Assembly: GCA_964469485.1 (NCBI GenBank)
Contig: CAYXZP010000016.1
Coordinates: 1 to 31,159 of the forward strand
Origin: CAYXZP01 sp964469485
Lineage (GTDB): Bacteria > Desulfobacterota > Binatia > UBA1149 > CAYXZP01
Reading direction: 5' to 3'
Length of the DNA stretch: 31,159 nucleotides
This document shows positions 8,324 to 17,026 of the stretch, in pieces (within the stretch, counting starts at the first letter, position 1; every line of letters starts with the position of its first letter). The notes beneath the pieces are model-generated. The model saw only the letters and a program-made list of their open reading frames with translations, was not told the origin of the DNA and made no database searches. A program made the translations under genes and the position numbers.

Positions 8324-8755
8324 GTGAAGGTCCGAGATATCGCCAAGCTGAACGAGATCGAACTGCAGACGATCTCTCCCGAGCGTAGCGTGCAGGAAGC
8401 GGTGGCGCGCCTGGTCGAACACAACATAGGCGCCCTGCCGGTCTGTGATGACGAGGGCCGTTTGGCCGGTATCATAACCGAGCGCGATGTCTTGCGTCTG
8501 GTGGCCGGCGAGTCCGTTGCGGAAGCCATGGGCAAGACCGTCGGCGAGGTCATGACCCGCGAACTCGTCATCGGCGTTCCCGACGATGACATAGAGTACG
8601 TGATGCGCGTGATGACCGAGCACCGCATCCGGCACTTCCCTGTTCTCGACGGTGAACGGCTGGCCGGCATAATCTCCATCGGCGATGTGGTAAAGGCGAA
8701 GATGGAGGAGTCCACCACCGAGCTCCGTTTTCTGAGAGACTACGTCACGCAGTAG
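8324..8755 (+). CDS. Double CBS-domain protein
   Basis: A 143-residue protein made of a tandem pair of CBS domains (about 8-60 and 73-125) and nothing else. Each repeat shows the usual pattern: IGALPVCDDEGRLAGIITERD in the first and RIRHFPVLDGERLAGIISIGD in the second. Such Bateman modules bind adenosine nucleotides, and stand-alone forms are regulatory; the partner here is unknown. The GTG start has an AGGGG ribosome-binding site 7-8 bases upstream. It lies alone between the divergent haem operon and a convergent aldehyde dehydrogenase. Confidence 0.88.
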   Translation: MKVRDIAKLNEIELQTISPERSVQEAVARLVEHNIGALPVCDDEGRLAGIITERDVLRLVAGESVAEAMGKTVGEVMTRELVIGVPDDDIEYVMRVMTEHRIRHFPVLDGERLAGIISIGDVVKAKMEESTTELRFLRDYVTQ

Positions 8756-8758
8756 ATC

Positions 8759-10144
8759 TCAGGCTTTGCGCCGCAGGTTGAACCCACGGGTCCTGACCAT
8801 GCGGTCAAAACCCAGGTGCGACATGGTCAGCCCCACGCCGCTGTCCTTGCGACCGGCCCAGGGAAGGGCCGGGTCCAGGTGGTCGCAGCGGTTCATGAAG
8901 ACCGTGCCGACCTCCAGCCGGTGCCCGAGCGCCTCGGCCGCCTTTTCGTCTGAGGTCCAAATGGAAGCGGTTAGCCCGTAACGCGAGTCGTTCACGCTGG
9001 CCACGGCCTCCTCGTCACCGTCTACCGCCGATAGGGCGGCCACCGGCGCGAAACTTTCTTCGGTCATCACCGCCATCGAGTGGTTCGTGTCGGCCAGCAC
9101 GGTCGCCTCGAAATAACGCCCCCGGCCCTCCACCTGCACGGGCCGACCGCCGGCAAGCAGACGCGCACCCGCCGCCACCGCCTCTTCGACCTGCCGCCCG
9201 ACGGCCTCCGCCGCACCCGGCTTGGCCATGGGGCCGAGCTTGGTGCCCTCGAGCAGCGGGTCGCCGACGGTCCAAAGCTTTGCCTGTTCGACGAGCGCGT
9301 CGAGGAAGCCGGCGTAGAGTCGACGGTCGACATAGACGCGTTCGACCGCACAGCAACTCTGGCCCGCATTGTAGAAGGCGCCTTCGGCGATGGCTGCGGC
9401 CGCGGCCTCGACGTCGGCATCGGCGCGCACATAGGCCGCGTCCTTGCCGCCGAGTTCGAGGCCGATGTCTATGAAACGGCCGGCGGCGGCGCGCGAGACC
9501 TCGCGACCACCCTCGACCGAGCCGGTGAAGGCGACGTAACCGATCTCCTCGTGGGCGATCAGGCTCGAGCTTGTCTCATGCGTGGCCGTTACCGCCTGGA
9601 CCAGGCCCGGCGGAGCGCCGGCCTCGGCGAAGGCCCGCTCGAAGGCGCGCCCGCAAAGAGGCGTCCGGCTCGAATGTTTGAGTATGACCGCGTTGCCGGC
9701 CAGCAGCGCCGGCACCACCACGTTGACCGCGATCAGCAAGGGGTAGTTCCAGGCCGCGATGTCGAGGACGACCCCGACGGGAACCCGGTCTATGAAGCGC
9801 CGGGTATCGCCCTGGTCGGCCAACGGATAGCGCTCGAGCTGGGCGGCGGCCGCCTCCATCATGAAGCGGGCGCGATGTTCCATCGTGCGCAACTCGGCGC
9901 CGGCCTCGGCCAGCGGTTTGCCCATCTGCAGGGTGATCTCTCGGGTTATCCGGTCGGTGTCGGCCTTGAAGCGTTCCAGCATCGCGTCGCACAGGTCCAC
10001 GCGCCGGTCGAGGTCGGCGTCCGCCCAGTCACGGGCCGCCGCGCTGGCGCGTGTCATTAGTGCCGGGATGCGGCCGGCCGCGAGAAATTCTTCCTCGACC
10101 ACAGTCTCGCCCGTGGCGGGGTTGTCCACGCGTAGTCCAGCCAT
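8759..10144 (-). CDS. Aldehyde dehydrogenase family protein (NAD(P)-dependent)
   Basis: A 461-residue cytoplasmic ALDH. The Rossmann-region motifs AWNYPLLIAVNVVVPALLAG near 132-151 and FTGSVEGG are followed by the general-base Glu in LELGGKDAAYV and the nucleophilic Cys in GQSCCAVERVYV; the C-terminal MTEESFAPV and PWAGRKDSGVG blocks are also present. It most resembles succinate-semialdehyde or short-chain aliphatic aldehyde dehydrogenases, but the substrate is not readable. The start overlaps the stop of the upstream AsmA-like gene as ATGA. It is convergent with the CBS gene, leaving three bases between stops. Confidence 0.9.
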   Translation of the reverse strand: MAGLRVDNPATGETVVEEEFLAAGRIPALMTRASAAARDWADADLDRRVDLCDAMLERFKADTDRITREITLQMGKPLAEAGAELRTMEHRARFMMEAAAAQLERYPLADQGDTRRFIDRVPVGVVLDIAAWNYPLLIAVNVVVPALLAGNAVILKHSSRTPLCGRAFERAFAEAGAPPGLVQAVTATHETSSSLIAHEEIGYVAFTGSVEGGREVSRAAAGRFIDIGLELGGKDAAYVRADADVEAAAAAIAEGAFYNAGQSCCAVERVYVDRRLYAGFLDALVEQAKLWTVGDPLLEGTKLGPMAKPGAAEAVGRQVEEAVAAGARLLAGGRPVQVEGRGRYFEATVLADTNHSMAVMTEESFAPVAALSAVDGDEEAVASVNDSRYGLTASIWTSDEKAAEALGHRLEVGTVFMNRCDHLDPALPWAGRKDSGVGLTMSHLGFDRMVRTRGFNLRRKA

Positions 10145-11628
10145 CAGGGGTCGCCTTCGAGAACACGCTCGAGTTCGTCGAGGACCGAGCGGATACCTTC
10201 GGCACCTTCCTTGAGTATGGTCCCGGGCAGGCTGACGCCTTCCCTGATGATCGTACCCGTTGCGTCGCTGCCCCCCTTGATGATCAGTTCGGCGGCGTTG
10301 GGGACGAGCTGCACCATCGTTTCGGCCAGTGCACGGGTTGGAACGGTGACGCGTGGATGCCTGAGCTTGCCCCGTATCGCGACGGCGATGTTGGTCCAGC
10401 CCTCCTTGTCACGCATGTGCGGCAGCAGGCTGCCGACCGAGAGCCAGGCGCGTTCGGCCCCGGGGCCGATACCGACCCAGGCCTGCAGGTCGAGGCTGCT
10501 GTCGAAGCCCACGCTGCCTTTCATTATCAAGCGTGCGTCCTTCCCGCCGAGCAACATGCGCTCGCTGCTCACCCGGCCGTCTCCGATCTCGAAGCTCCCG
10601 CCCGCGTTCTCGAGTTCGAGTGTGGCAAGCTCTTCCACGCCGACGGCGGCCGCAAGGGTGCGCAGTCCCTTGGAGCCGGAAATGCGACCGTGTGGTATGT
10701 CGATCTGTCCCTCTCCGGCCATGCTTTCGGTCGGCGCGCCTTCTGAGCGCAGGTCGAGCTTGCCCGATAGCGAACCGTCGATATTCAACTCCTTGTTCGT
10801 CGAGAGCATGGGGACCAGCCGTGAGAGGTCGATATCACGGACCGACAAGGATGCGGCGAAGCGTCGCTGCTCGCCGCTCAGCAGGCTTGCTTCGAAGTCG
10901 GCCCGGCCGCCGGCCACGGTCAGTTCGGCGCCGCTTATGCTCACGGCTTGTCCGGCCAGGCGGGCGCGCAGGCTCAGGTCTTTCGATACCAGGCGGCGGT
11001 GGCTGGCGCGCTCGGCTTTGGCACGAACCGAAAGGTCGCGTCTTTCGGGGCCGAGGATGCCGCGGGCATCGAGTTCGAGCCCGTCGAGTCCGCTGAGCAC
11101 GGTTCCCGAGTCGTCGCTCAGGCTGATCCGGCCGTTGCGTATGGATATCCGCACCAGCGACCAGGACGCCGGCCGGTCGCCTGTGTCTCGGGCCGACAGT
11201 TCGTCGAACAGGGAGGCAAGGGCAAGGCGGCCATCGGCACCGCGTCTGAGTTCGACCGAGACTCCGTCGGCGGCCACGGAGGCGCCCGACACTTGGCGCC
11301 GCAGGAAAAGGGCCAGCCAGTCAAGACGTACCTCGAGACGCTCGGCCTCGAGGAAGGGGCGCTCGGCCCCGAAGCTCGGGTCCTCGCCGACCGTGAGCCC
11401 GCTGAAGCGCAAGCCACCGAGCCCGAATTCGAGCGAGTCCAGGCTTATACTGCGGCCGCTGGCCTCCTCGAAGGGACGGACTATGCGCGCCTCGATGAGG
11501 TCGGGGGTCAGGAGATAACGTCCGACCAGACGAGGCAGGACCATGGCCAGGGCCGCTACGGCCAGCACCAAGAACAACAGGAACACGGGCAGCGACAGTC
11601 CCGCCTGCCGTCTTGTTCCTTGTCTCAT
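10144..11628 (-). CDS. AsmA-like membrane-anchored protein
   Basis: A 494-residue protein with a single N-terminal membrane segment at about residues 10-33 (LSLPVFLLFLVLAVAALAMV), followed by a long region of alternating beta-strand repeats. Blocks such as SLDSLEFGLGGLRFSGLTV, and a later stretch with SLSGKLDLRSEG, are typical of the AsmA/DUF748 group that spans the periplasm. Members are linked to outer-membrane lipid or protein handling, so an envelope role is inferred. The ATG at 11628 is chosen over an upstream in-frame start at 11715, because a GGAAGGAGGAG ribosome-binding site lies 6-16 bases before it and the signal anchor follows directly. Confidence 0.75.
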   Translation of the reverse strand: MRQGTRRQAGLSLPVFLLFLVLAVAALAMVLPRLVGRYLLTPDLIEARIVRPFEEASGRSISLDSLEFGLGGLRFSGLTVGEDPSFGAERPFLEAERLEVRLDWLALFLRRQVSGASVAADGVSVELRRGADGRLALASLFDELSARDTGDRPASWSLVRISIRNGRISLSDDSGTVLSGLDGLELDARGILGPERRDLSVRAKAERASHRRLVSKDLSLRARLAGQAVSISGAELTVAGGRADFEASLLSGEQRRFAASLSVRDIDLSRLVPMLSTNKELNIDGSLSGKLDLRSEGAPTESMAGEGQIDIPHGRISGSKGLRTLAAAVGVEELATLELENAGGSFEIGDGRVSSERMLLGGKDARLIMKGSVGFDSSLDLQAWVGIGPGAERAWLSVGSLLPHMRDKEGWTNIAVAIRGKLRHPRVTVPTRALAETMVQLVPNAAELIIKGGSDATGTIIREGVSLPGTILKEGAEGIRSVLDELERVLEGDP

Positions 11629-11677
11629 CTGGCCGCTCCTCCTTCCTTTGTTCTCGACGATAGCGCTACGGTCGGCT

Positions 11678-12493
11678 TCAATCGTTGACGAAGTTTCCCG
11701 GTCGTTTCTCGGCAAAGGCCGCCAACCCTTCGGCTAGGTCGCGGCTTGCCATGGCGCTCTGGCCGACCTCGCATTCTATACGAAGACCTTCGGCCAGGGG
11801 CCGGCCCGAGCCCATGAGCGTTGCCTGCTTGTCGGTTCTGAGCGCGGCCTGCGGATAGGCGGCCATCTCGCGCGCGATATCGAGGCTGCGCTCGACGGCA
11901 CTGCCACGGGCGACGATATCGTTGGCCAATCCCATGCGGTAGGCCTCGGCCGAGTCGATGCGGCGCGCGCGCAGGATAAGGTCCATGGCATGGCCCATGC
12001 CGACGATGCGGGGCAGCCGCTGCGTGCCGCCATCGACGAGCGGGACGTTCCAGCGCCGGCATGCCACCCAGAACTCGGCGTTCTCGGATGCGACCCTCAT
12101 GTCGCCGAGGCAAGCCAGTTCGAGGCCGCCGGCAAAGGCATAGCCGTTGACGGCGCAGATGATCGGTTTGTAGATATCGGTCCCGCGCGTGTAGCCCATG
12201 TAACCGCTACCGTGGCTGATGAAGCGGCGGCGCTCCGACAGCGAGGCGTCCGCGGCGGGTCCGAGCGTGTGGGCCGCCTTGAGGTCGGCACCCGAGCAGA
12301 ACGAGGTGTCGCCCGCCCCCGTGAGAACGGCCACGTAAAGCTCATCGTCGTCCCGGAATCGGAGCCAGGCGGCCTCCAGGGCGGTAGCCGTCTCTCCGTC
12401 GACGCAGTTCATCTGGTCGGGACGGTTGATCGTAATCAGCAATGTCCTGTCGATCTTTTCGGTCAGTACTTTCGAGGCGGCGCTTTCAGGCAT
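11678..12493 (-). CDS. Enoyl-CoA hydratase/isomerase family protein
   Basis: A 271-residue crotonase. The oxyanion loop is CSGADLKAA near 71-79, and GYAFAGGLELACLGDMR near 117-133 carries the first catalytic Glu. The second glutamate of classical hydratases (in FGQPEILLG) is replaced: the aligned stretch here reads FWVACRRWN, with Cys at the Glu position. Simple water addition is therefore doubtful, and another crotonase reaction is possible. ATG 12493 is chosen because GGAGGAGG lies eight bases upstream. It is 49 bases upstream of the AsmA-like gene on the same strand. It is divergent from the DUF255 gene. Confidence 0.87.
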   Translation of the reverse strand: MPESAASKVLTEKIDRTLLITINRPDQMNCVDGETATALEAAWLRFRDDDELYVAVLTGAGDTSFCSGADLKAAHTLGPAADASLSERRRFISHGSGYMGYTRGTDIYKPIICAVNGYAFAGGLELACLGDMRVASENAEFWVACRRWNVPLVDGGTQRLPRIVGMGHAMDLILRARRIDSAEAYRMGLANDIVARGSAVERSLDIAREMAAYPQAALRTDKQATLMGSGRPLAEGLRIECEVGQSAMASRDLAEGLAAFAEKRPGNFVND

Positions 12494-12604
12494 ATCGTTA
12501 TCCTCCTCCCGAGCTTCGAGACGGGCGATTTTGCCGATGCTGCGTTGCAAGTTAAAGGAAAGGCTGGCACAGGCTGCCACGGTGCCTGCGGCCAGCCCAT
12601 ACCA

Positions 12605-14995
12605 GTGCGGACCATAACGACAGCCAACCCGCGGACGATCCTCTTGGCCCTGCTCTTGACGGCCGTCGTGGCCGGCCCCGGCTGCAGGTCGGAGGAGGCC
12701 GCGCGCGGCCCGTCAGCAGGCCGTGACGCGGCGCCGGCGACCGAGCCCGCCCCCGGGCGCGACTGGAAGGTCGCCGAGAAACTTCCCGGCGCCTTGCCCT
12801 ACGCATCTCGTTTGCGCGCCAAGCTGCGGGTGGCCTTGGCCGGGATGCCGGCCGCATACAAGCCGCGGACCCACCATCTGGAGCCCGGCGGCGGCCCGAG
12901 CTTCACCAACCGTCTGATTTTCGAGACGAGCCCCTATCTTCTCCAGCACGCTCATAATCCCGTGGATTGGTATTCCTGGGGAGATGAGGCCTTCGAGGCC
13001 GCCCGCCGCTTGGGCAGGCCCATCATGCTCAGCGTCGGTTACTCCACCTGCCATTGGTGCCATGTCATGGAGCGCGAGTCCTTCGAGGACACCGAGATCG
13101 CCGCCTTCCTCAACACTCACTATGTGGCCATCAAGGTGGACCGTGAGGAACGGCCCGACGTTGACGACGTTTATATGGACGCCGTGCGCGTTCTCTCGGG
13201 CGGAGGCGGCTGGCCGATGACGGTCATCATGACCCCCGACGGCAGGCCCTTCTTTGGCGGCACCTACTTCCCGGCCCGCGACGGCGACCGCGGCACCCGA
13301 ATGGGATTCCTCACCATTCTCGAGCGCCTCTCGCATGCATACACCAACGACCGCGATGGCGTGGTGGCCAAGGCCGCCGACATCAGCGAGCGCCTGCTAA
13401 GGGCGGCCGCCCCGAGACGTCCCGGACAGGTTCCCGAAGCCGCTCCGCTTCGCAAGGCCTACGAGAGCCTGTCCAAGTCTTTCGACGCGGTTTACGGCGG
13501 CTTTGGGAAGGCGCCGAAGTTCCCGCGCAGCGTCACCCTCGAGTTCCTCATGCGTTACCATCGCCGGACTGGCGACGAACAGGCCCTGCACATGGCCGTT
13601 TACACCCTGGAACGGATGGCCGCGGGCGGCATCTACGACCACGTCGGCGGTGGGTTCCATCGATACTCGACGGATTCTCGTTGGCTGGTCCCCCACTTCG
13701 AGAAGATGCTCTATGACAATGCCCTGCTGGCGGTGGCCTATATCGAGGCCCACCAGTTGACCGGCCGGGATGATCTCGCGCGCGTGGCCGCTGAGATCCT
13801 CGAATACGTCGCGCGCGAGATGAGCGACGTCGAGGGCGGTTTCCACTCGGCCACCGATGCCGACAGCCCCACGCCGGAAGGTCATGAGGAGGAAGGCTAT
13901 TTCTTCACCTGGACGCCCAAGGAGCTGGCCGCGCTTCTCGGGGACGACCTAGCCGCCCTGGTCGGTGAATATTATGCCGTCAGCGAGCGTGGCAACTTCG
14001 ACGGACGTTCCATTCTCAATACGCCGAGGCCGCTGTCACGCGTGGCAAAACAATTCAGGATGCCGGCCGCCGAGGTTGACGCCGAGCTGACCGGCGCTCG
14101 CGAGGCCATGTACGCCGAGCGTGCCGGGCGGCCGCCGCCAGGCAAGGACGACAAGATCGTGGCGGCGTGGAACGGGCTGATGATCTCGGCCTTCGCGCGC
14201 GCCGCCCAGGTCTTCGGAAGGGACAAGTACGCAGTCCGGGCCGAACGCGCGGCCGCCTTCATCGTTGACCGCATGATGACCCGCGAGGGCCGGCTCCACC
14301 GTTCCTACCGTAACGGGCGCGCCCGCCACGACGGCATTCTCGACGATTACGCCTTCGTGACGGCCGGCATGCTCGACCTGTTCGAGACCACGCAGGACCT
14401 ACGCTGGTTGGACGCGGCCCGCAGTTTGCAGGCCACGCTCGAGGAGTCTTTCTGGGACGAGGAGAACGGCGGTTTCTTTCTCACGGCCGACTTCGCCGAA
14501 CCCCTGCTCACGCGCGACAAGCCCTACTACGACGGCGCCGAACCATCGGGCAACGCCGTTGCCGTGGCCAACATGCTGCGCCTCTACGAACTGACCACCG
14601 ACGACGAGTACCTGGGTTTGGCCGAGATGAGCCTGGCCGCATTCTCGAGCGTGATAACGCGCAGTCCGACTGCTCTACCGAAGATGCTCTCGGCGCTCGA
14701 CTACTATCTGGACAGTCCCAAGGAGATAGTCATCATCAAGCCCGACCGAAGTGCCGACATATGGGATTTCCGTGAGAAGCTGGCAACCGTTTTCCTTCCC
14801 AATCGTGTGCTTGTCGTTACCAACACGGCCGATGCCGGCGGCCGGATCACCGCGACCATTCCCTTGATCAAAGGCAAGGTTGCACGCGGCGGCAAGGTGA
14901 CCGCCTACGTTTGCGAACGGCGGGTGTGCAAGCTGCCGACCTCCGACCCCGAAGTGTTTGCCGAGCAGATCTCGATCGTTCGGCCTTATCCCTGA
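12605..14995 (+). CDS. Exported thioredoxin-domain protein, DUF255/YyaL (spermatogenesis-associated protein 20) family
   Basis: A 796-residue protein. The N-terminus looks like a signal peptide with a lipoprotein-like end: hydrophobic TILLALLLTAVVAGPGC (11-27), then an Ala/Pro/Gly-rich linker to about 60. The DUF255 thioredoxin domain follows (NRLIFETSPYLLQHAHNPVD near 102-121) with the redox motif STCHWCHVM (C149, C152). After it comes an (alpha/alpha) barrel of glucosidase type containing VPHFEKMLYDNA and DDYAFV. The family is usually cytosolic and about 680 residues, so an exported form is unusual. GTG 12605 is the best start but lacks a clear ribosome-binding site. Function of the family is unknown. 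Confidence 0.8.
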   Translation: MRTITTANPRTILLALLLTAVVAGPGCRSEEAARGPSAGRDAAPATEPAPGRDWKVAEKLPGALPYASRLRAKLRVALAGMPAAYKPRTHHLEPGGGPSFTNRLIFETSPYLLQHAHNPVDWYSWGDEAFEAARRLGRPIMLSVGYSTCHWCHVMERESFEDTEIAAFLNTHYVAIKVDREERPDVDDVYMDAVRVLSGGGGWPMTVIMTPDGRPFFGGTYFPARDGDRGTRMGFLTILERLSHAYTNDRDGVVAKAADISERLLRAAAPRRPGQVPEAAPLRKAYESLSKSFDAVYGGFGKAPKFPRSVTLEFLMRYHRRTGDEQALHMAVYTLERMAAGGIYDHVGGGFHRYSTDSRWLVPHFEKMLYDNALLAVAYIEAHQLTGRDDLARVAAEILEYVAREMSDVEGGFHSATDADSPTPEGHEEEGYFFTWTPKELAALLGDDLAALVGEYYAVSERGNFDGRSILNTPRPLSRVAKQFRMPAAEVDAELTGAREAMYAERAGRPPPGKDDKIVAAWNGLMISAFARAAQVFGRDKYAVRAERAAAFIVDRMMTREGRLHRSYRNGRARHDGILDDYAFVTAGMLDLFETTQDLRWLDAARSLQATLEESFWDEENGGFFLTADFAEPLLTRDKPYYDGAEPSGNAVAVANMLRLYELTTDDEYLGLAEMSLAAFSSVITRSPTALPKMLSALDYYLDSPKEIVIIKPDRSADIWDFREKLATVFLPNRVLVVTNTADAGGRITATIPLIKGKVARGGKVTAYVCERRVCKLPTSDPEVFAEQISIVRPYP

Positions 14996-14998
14996 CCC

Positions 14999-15970
14999 TC
15001 AGTGCGCGGCGAGCTCGCCCGAACAGCTCGAACCGGCTCCTGCGGTACAGCCGAAGCAATGTGGGCCGGTGGCAATATCGAGTCCGCCGAGTTCGGAGAA
15101 GCTCGTGATGCTGTCTATGTGGCGGGTCCCGGCGGCGGCCAGGGGGATCTCGAGCATCTGGTTGAAATCGCAGTCATAGAGCGACCCCTCCCAGCCCACG
15201 CTCACGAGATCCCGGCACATGAGACCGTCCACGGTGGCCGCGTTGAAGTGGTTGACGAGCAAGCCGAGGTAGGACTCGTCCTGGCCGTTGCGGCGCAGCT
15301 GTTCGGCAAAGCGGGCGATCGGCATGTTGGTTATCGTGAAAAGGCCGTCGAAGAGGATGCCGAACCGGCTGTCGAGTTCTTCGTGGTATCGGGCTTCAAG
15401 CTCGGCCTGCGGCGGCGGCAGGCTCGGACCCAGCGGATTGTAGACCAGGTCCAGGCGTAGACCCGAGCCGGGCCGGCCGTAACCGAGGCCGTTTAACAGG
15501 CCGAGCGCCTTGATGCTGTCATCGAACACCCCCTGGCCCCGCTGCCTGTCGGTGTTCTCTGCCATATAGCAGGGCAAGGAGCAGATCAGGTCCACGCCGT
15601 TGGTGGCGAGGAAGGAGGGCAGCCACTGCATCCCGTCGGCAAAGAGGACCGTAAGGTTGCAGCGATCGATCACGCGACGGCCGCCGGCAAGGGACTCGAC
15701 CAGGTAAGCGAAGTTCTCGTTGAGCTCGGGCGCGCCGCCGGTGATATCGACGGTGGTGATGGCCGGGCTGGCCTCTATGAGAGAGACGAGCCGGCGCGCG
15801 GTGGTTCGTTCCATGCGCTCGGTGCGCTTGGGGCCGGCATCGACATGGCAGTGGTGGCAAGCCTGGTTGCAGAGCTTGCCGACGTTGATCTGTACGGTGG
15901 TTGGCTCGCGCCTGAGCAGCGGGCCGAGCCCCTCGGCCCGTAACCTCCCGGCGAAGTCGACGGTCGTCAA
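14999..15970 (-). CDS. arsS: Arsenosugar biosynthesis radical SAM protein ArsS
   Basis: A 323-residue radical SAM enzyme. The cluster motif is CNQACHHCHVDAGPKRTERM near residues 34-53 (CX3CX2C), and the C-terminal DUF3641 domain ends in SVGWEGSLYDCDFNQML and HCFGCTAGAGSSC, the hallmark of ArsS. ArsS joins an adenosyl group to methylated arsenic on the way to arsenosugars, so the cell presumably also has an ArsM methyltransferase, which is not in this window. The TTG start overlaps the DoxX stop as TTGA; the frame is open further upstream, but that part overlaps DoxX coding sequence. It is convergent with the DUF255 gene, three bases apart. Confidence 0.88.
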   Translation of the reverse strand: MTTVDFAGRLRAEGLGPLLRREPTTVQINVGKLCNQACHHCHVDAGPKRTERMERTTARRLVSLIEASPAITTVDITGGAPELNENFAYLVESLAGGRRVIDRCNLTVLFADGMQWLPSFLATNGVDLICSLPCYMAENTDRQRGQGVFDDSIKALGLLNGLGYGRPGSGLRLDLVYNPLGPSLPPPQAELEARYHEELDSRFGILFDGLFTITNMPIARFAEQLRRNGQDESYLGLLVNHFNAATVDGLMCRDLVSVGWEGSLYDCDFNQMLEIPLAAAGTRHIDSITSFSELGGLDIATGPHCFGCTAGAGSSCSGELAAH

Positions 15971-16350
15971 CGGGGGCGAAGTAGCGTCGAGAGGCTCTCG
16001 CGGCAGGTCCACATGACGTAGACCTGCATAAGCGCGAGCAGCCCGCCCAAGGCTATACCTCCTATGTCGAGAAAGAGGTGGAAGAGCACGATGTTCAACA
16101 TCACCGGGGCGAGCACGACGAGCGCCAGGGGAACGAAGAGCCCGAGGACGAGCGCGGCACCGCAAAGTGCCTCTACGCCACCGAGAAAGGGGAAGAAGTA
16201 GCCCGACCCGGCCAATCCACCGAGGAAGGCTTTGGCCGCGTCTCCCTCGTGCGGGGGCGGCGAGAAGAAGTGGAAGATCTTGTTGAGACCGAAGACGAGC
16301 ATGGCCGCACCGAGAAGTATGCGCACCGTCATTGCCGCTCTGCTGTTCAT
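15967..16350 (-). CDS. DoxX family membrane protein
   Basis: A 127-residue protein with four predicted membrane helices (about 8-24, 47-67, 71-92 and 97-115), matching the DoxX/SURF4-like fold: MTVRILLGAAMLVFGLNKIF at the start, then GGVEALCGAALVLGLFVPLA. DoxX-like proteins act in membrane redox or quinone-linked processes, but no specific reaction can be assigned. It sits between pdxH (44-base gap) and arsS (TTGA overlap) on the minus strand, so it is likely cotranscribed with ArsS. Confidence 0.82.
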   Translation of the reverse strand: MNSRAAMTVRILLGAAMLVFGLNKIFHFFSPPPHEGDAAKAFLGGLAGSGYFFPFLGGVEALCGAALVLGLFVPLALVVLAPVMLNIVLFHLFLDIGGIALGGLLALMQVYVMWTCRESLSTLLRPR

Positions 16351-16394
16351 GTTGCCGGGTCCCCCTTTGCCGATAAAGGATTATCTCCCGCCGG

Positions 16395-16980
16395 TCAGGG
16401 TTGGAGCAAGCGGCTCGACCAGCGCCCTGCCCTGAGGACGAACAGCTCGCGGTGGTGCAGCCGTGGTTCGTGGCGTCGCCAGAACTCTATCTCGCGCGGC
16501 TGCAGCCGGTAGCCCGTCCAGCGTTCGGGGCGTGGCACTGGCGCGCCGCCGTAAGCGCGCTCGAGCCTTCTGACCTCGGCCAGCAGCTCGGCGCGCGAGC
16601 CAATGGGTCGGCTCTGCCGGGAGGCAAGGGAAGCGAGTTGGCTGGCGCGCGGCCGCTCGGCCCAGTAGCGGTCGGCCTCGGCGGCCGAAAGGAGACCGAC
16701 GCGCCCGTCGACCCGCACCTGGCGGTCGGCAAGGTGCCAGTAAAAGGCCAGCGATGCGTTGGGGTTCGTGGCCAGGTGGCGGCCCTTGCGGCTCTCGGTG
16801 TTGGTGTAAAAGCTGAAGCCGCCGGCGCTCGTGTCCTTCAAAAGGACAAAGCGCACCGAGGGCCGCCCGCGCCCGTCGACGGTGGCCAGGGCGCCGGCCT
16901 CGGCTAGCGGCTCGCCGCGCTTGCGGNNNNNNNNNNCAAGCCTTGAAGCGTGCCAGCGGGTCTACGGGGGCCGCCTTCAT
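16395..16980 (-). CDS. pdxH: Pyridoxamine/pyridoxine 5'-phosphate oxidase, interrupted by an assembly gap
   Basis: The FMN enzyme that oxidises PNP or PMP to pyridoxal phosphate. Before the gap the frame reads MKAAPVDPLARFKA plus a codon starting TG (Trp in the family). After ten N (16927-16936) the family resumes as RKRGEPLAEAGALATVDG, then RFVLLKDTSAGGFSFYTNTE, SRKGRHLATNP, DRQVRVDGRVG and the C-terminal GYRLQPREIEFWRR and LHHRELFVLR. The two halves fit one protein of about 195 residues only if the true gap length is a multiple of three; ten bases give a false frameshift. The ATG at 16980 lies six bases after a strong TTGACC-17-TAGATT promoter. Confidence 0.9.
16927..16936. other. Run of ten N (assembly gap)
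   Basis: Ten undetermined bases inside the N-terminal part of pdxH. The reading frames on the two sides only join if the real length is 0, 3, 6, 9, 12 and so on; 9-15 bases would best restore the family spacing between the Trp codon and the Arg-Lys-Arg-Gly-Glu-Pro stretch. Confidence 0.95.
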
Positions 16981-16986
16981 GGGGGG

Positions 16987-17015
16987 AATCTAGGCTCCAG
17001 GCCCCGGGTGGTCAA
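16987..17015 (-). promoter_or_regulatory. Putative leaderless promoter of pdxH
   Basis: Minus strand: TTGACC (17010-17015), exact 17-base spacer, TAGATT (16987-16992), then six C residues and the ATG at 16980. Predicted transcription start falls on the start codon. Confidence 0.5.
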
Positions 17016-17026
17016 AAGCGGGGCTC

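Noticed and set aside
10211..11518. Long plus-strand open frame (435 codons) opposite the AsmA-like gene
   Set aside because: Ser/Arg-rich low-complexity product typical of a shadow; the minus strand has a signal anchor and a strong ribosome-binding site.
11990..12604. Upstream extension of the DUF255 protein to 11990
   Set aside because: It would run antisense through the enoyl-CoA hydratase gene and place an extra 205 non-homologous residues before the signal peptide.
16381..16926. Frame that continues directly from the pdxH start through the N run to 16381
   Set aside because: After the gap this frame gives an Arg-rich shadow; the PdxH motifs lie in the other frame ending at 16395.
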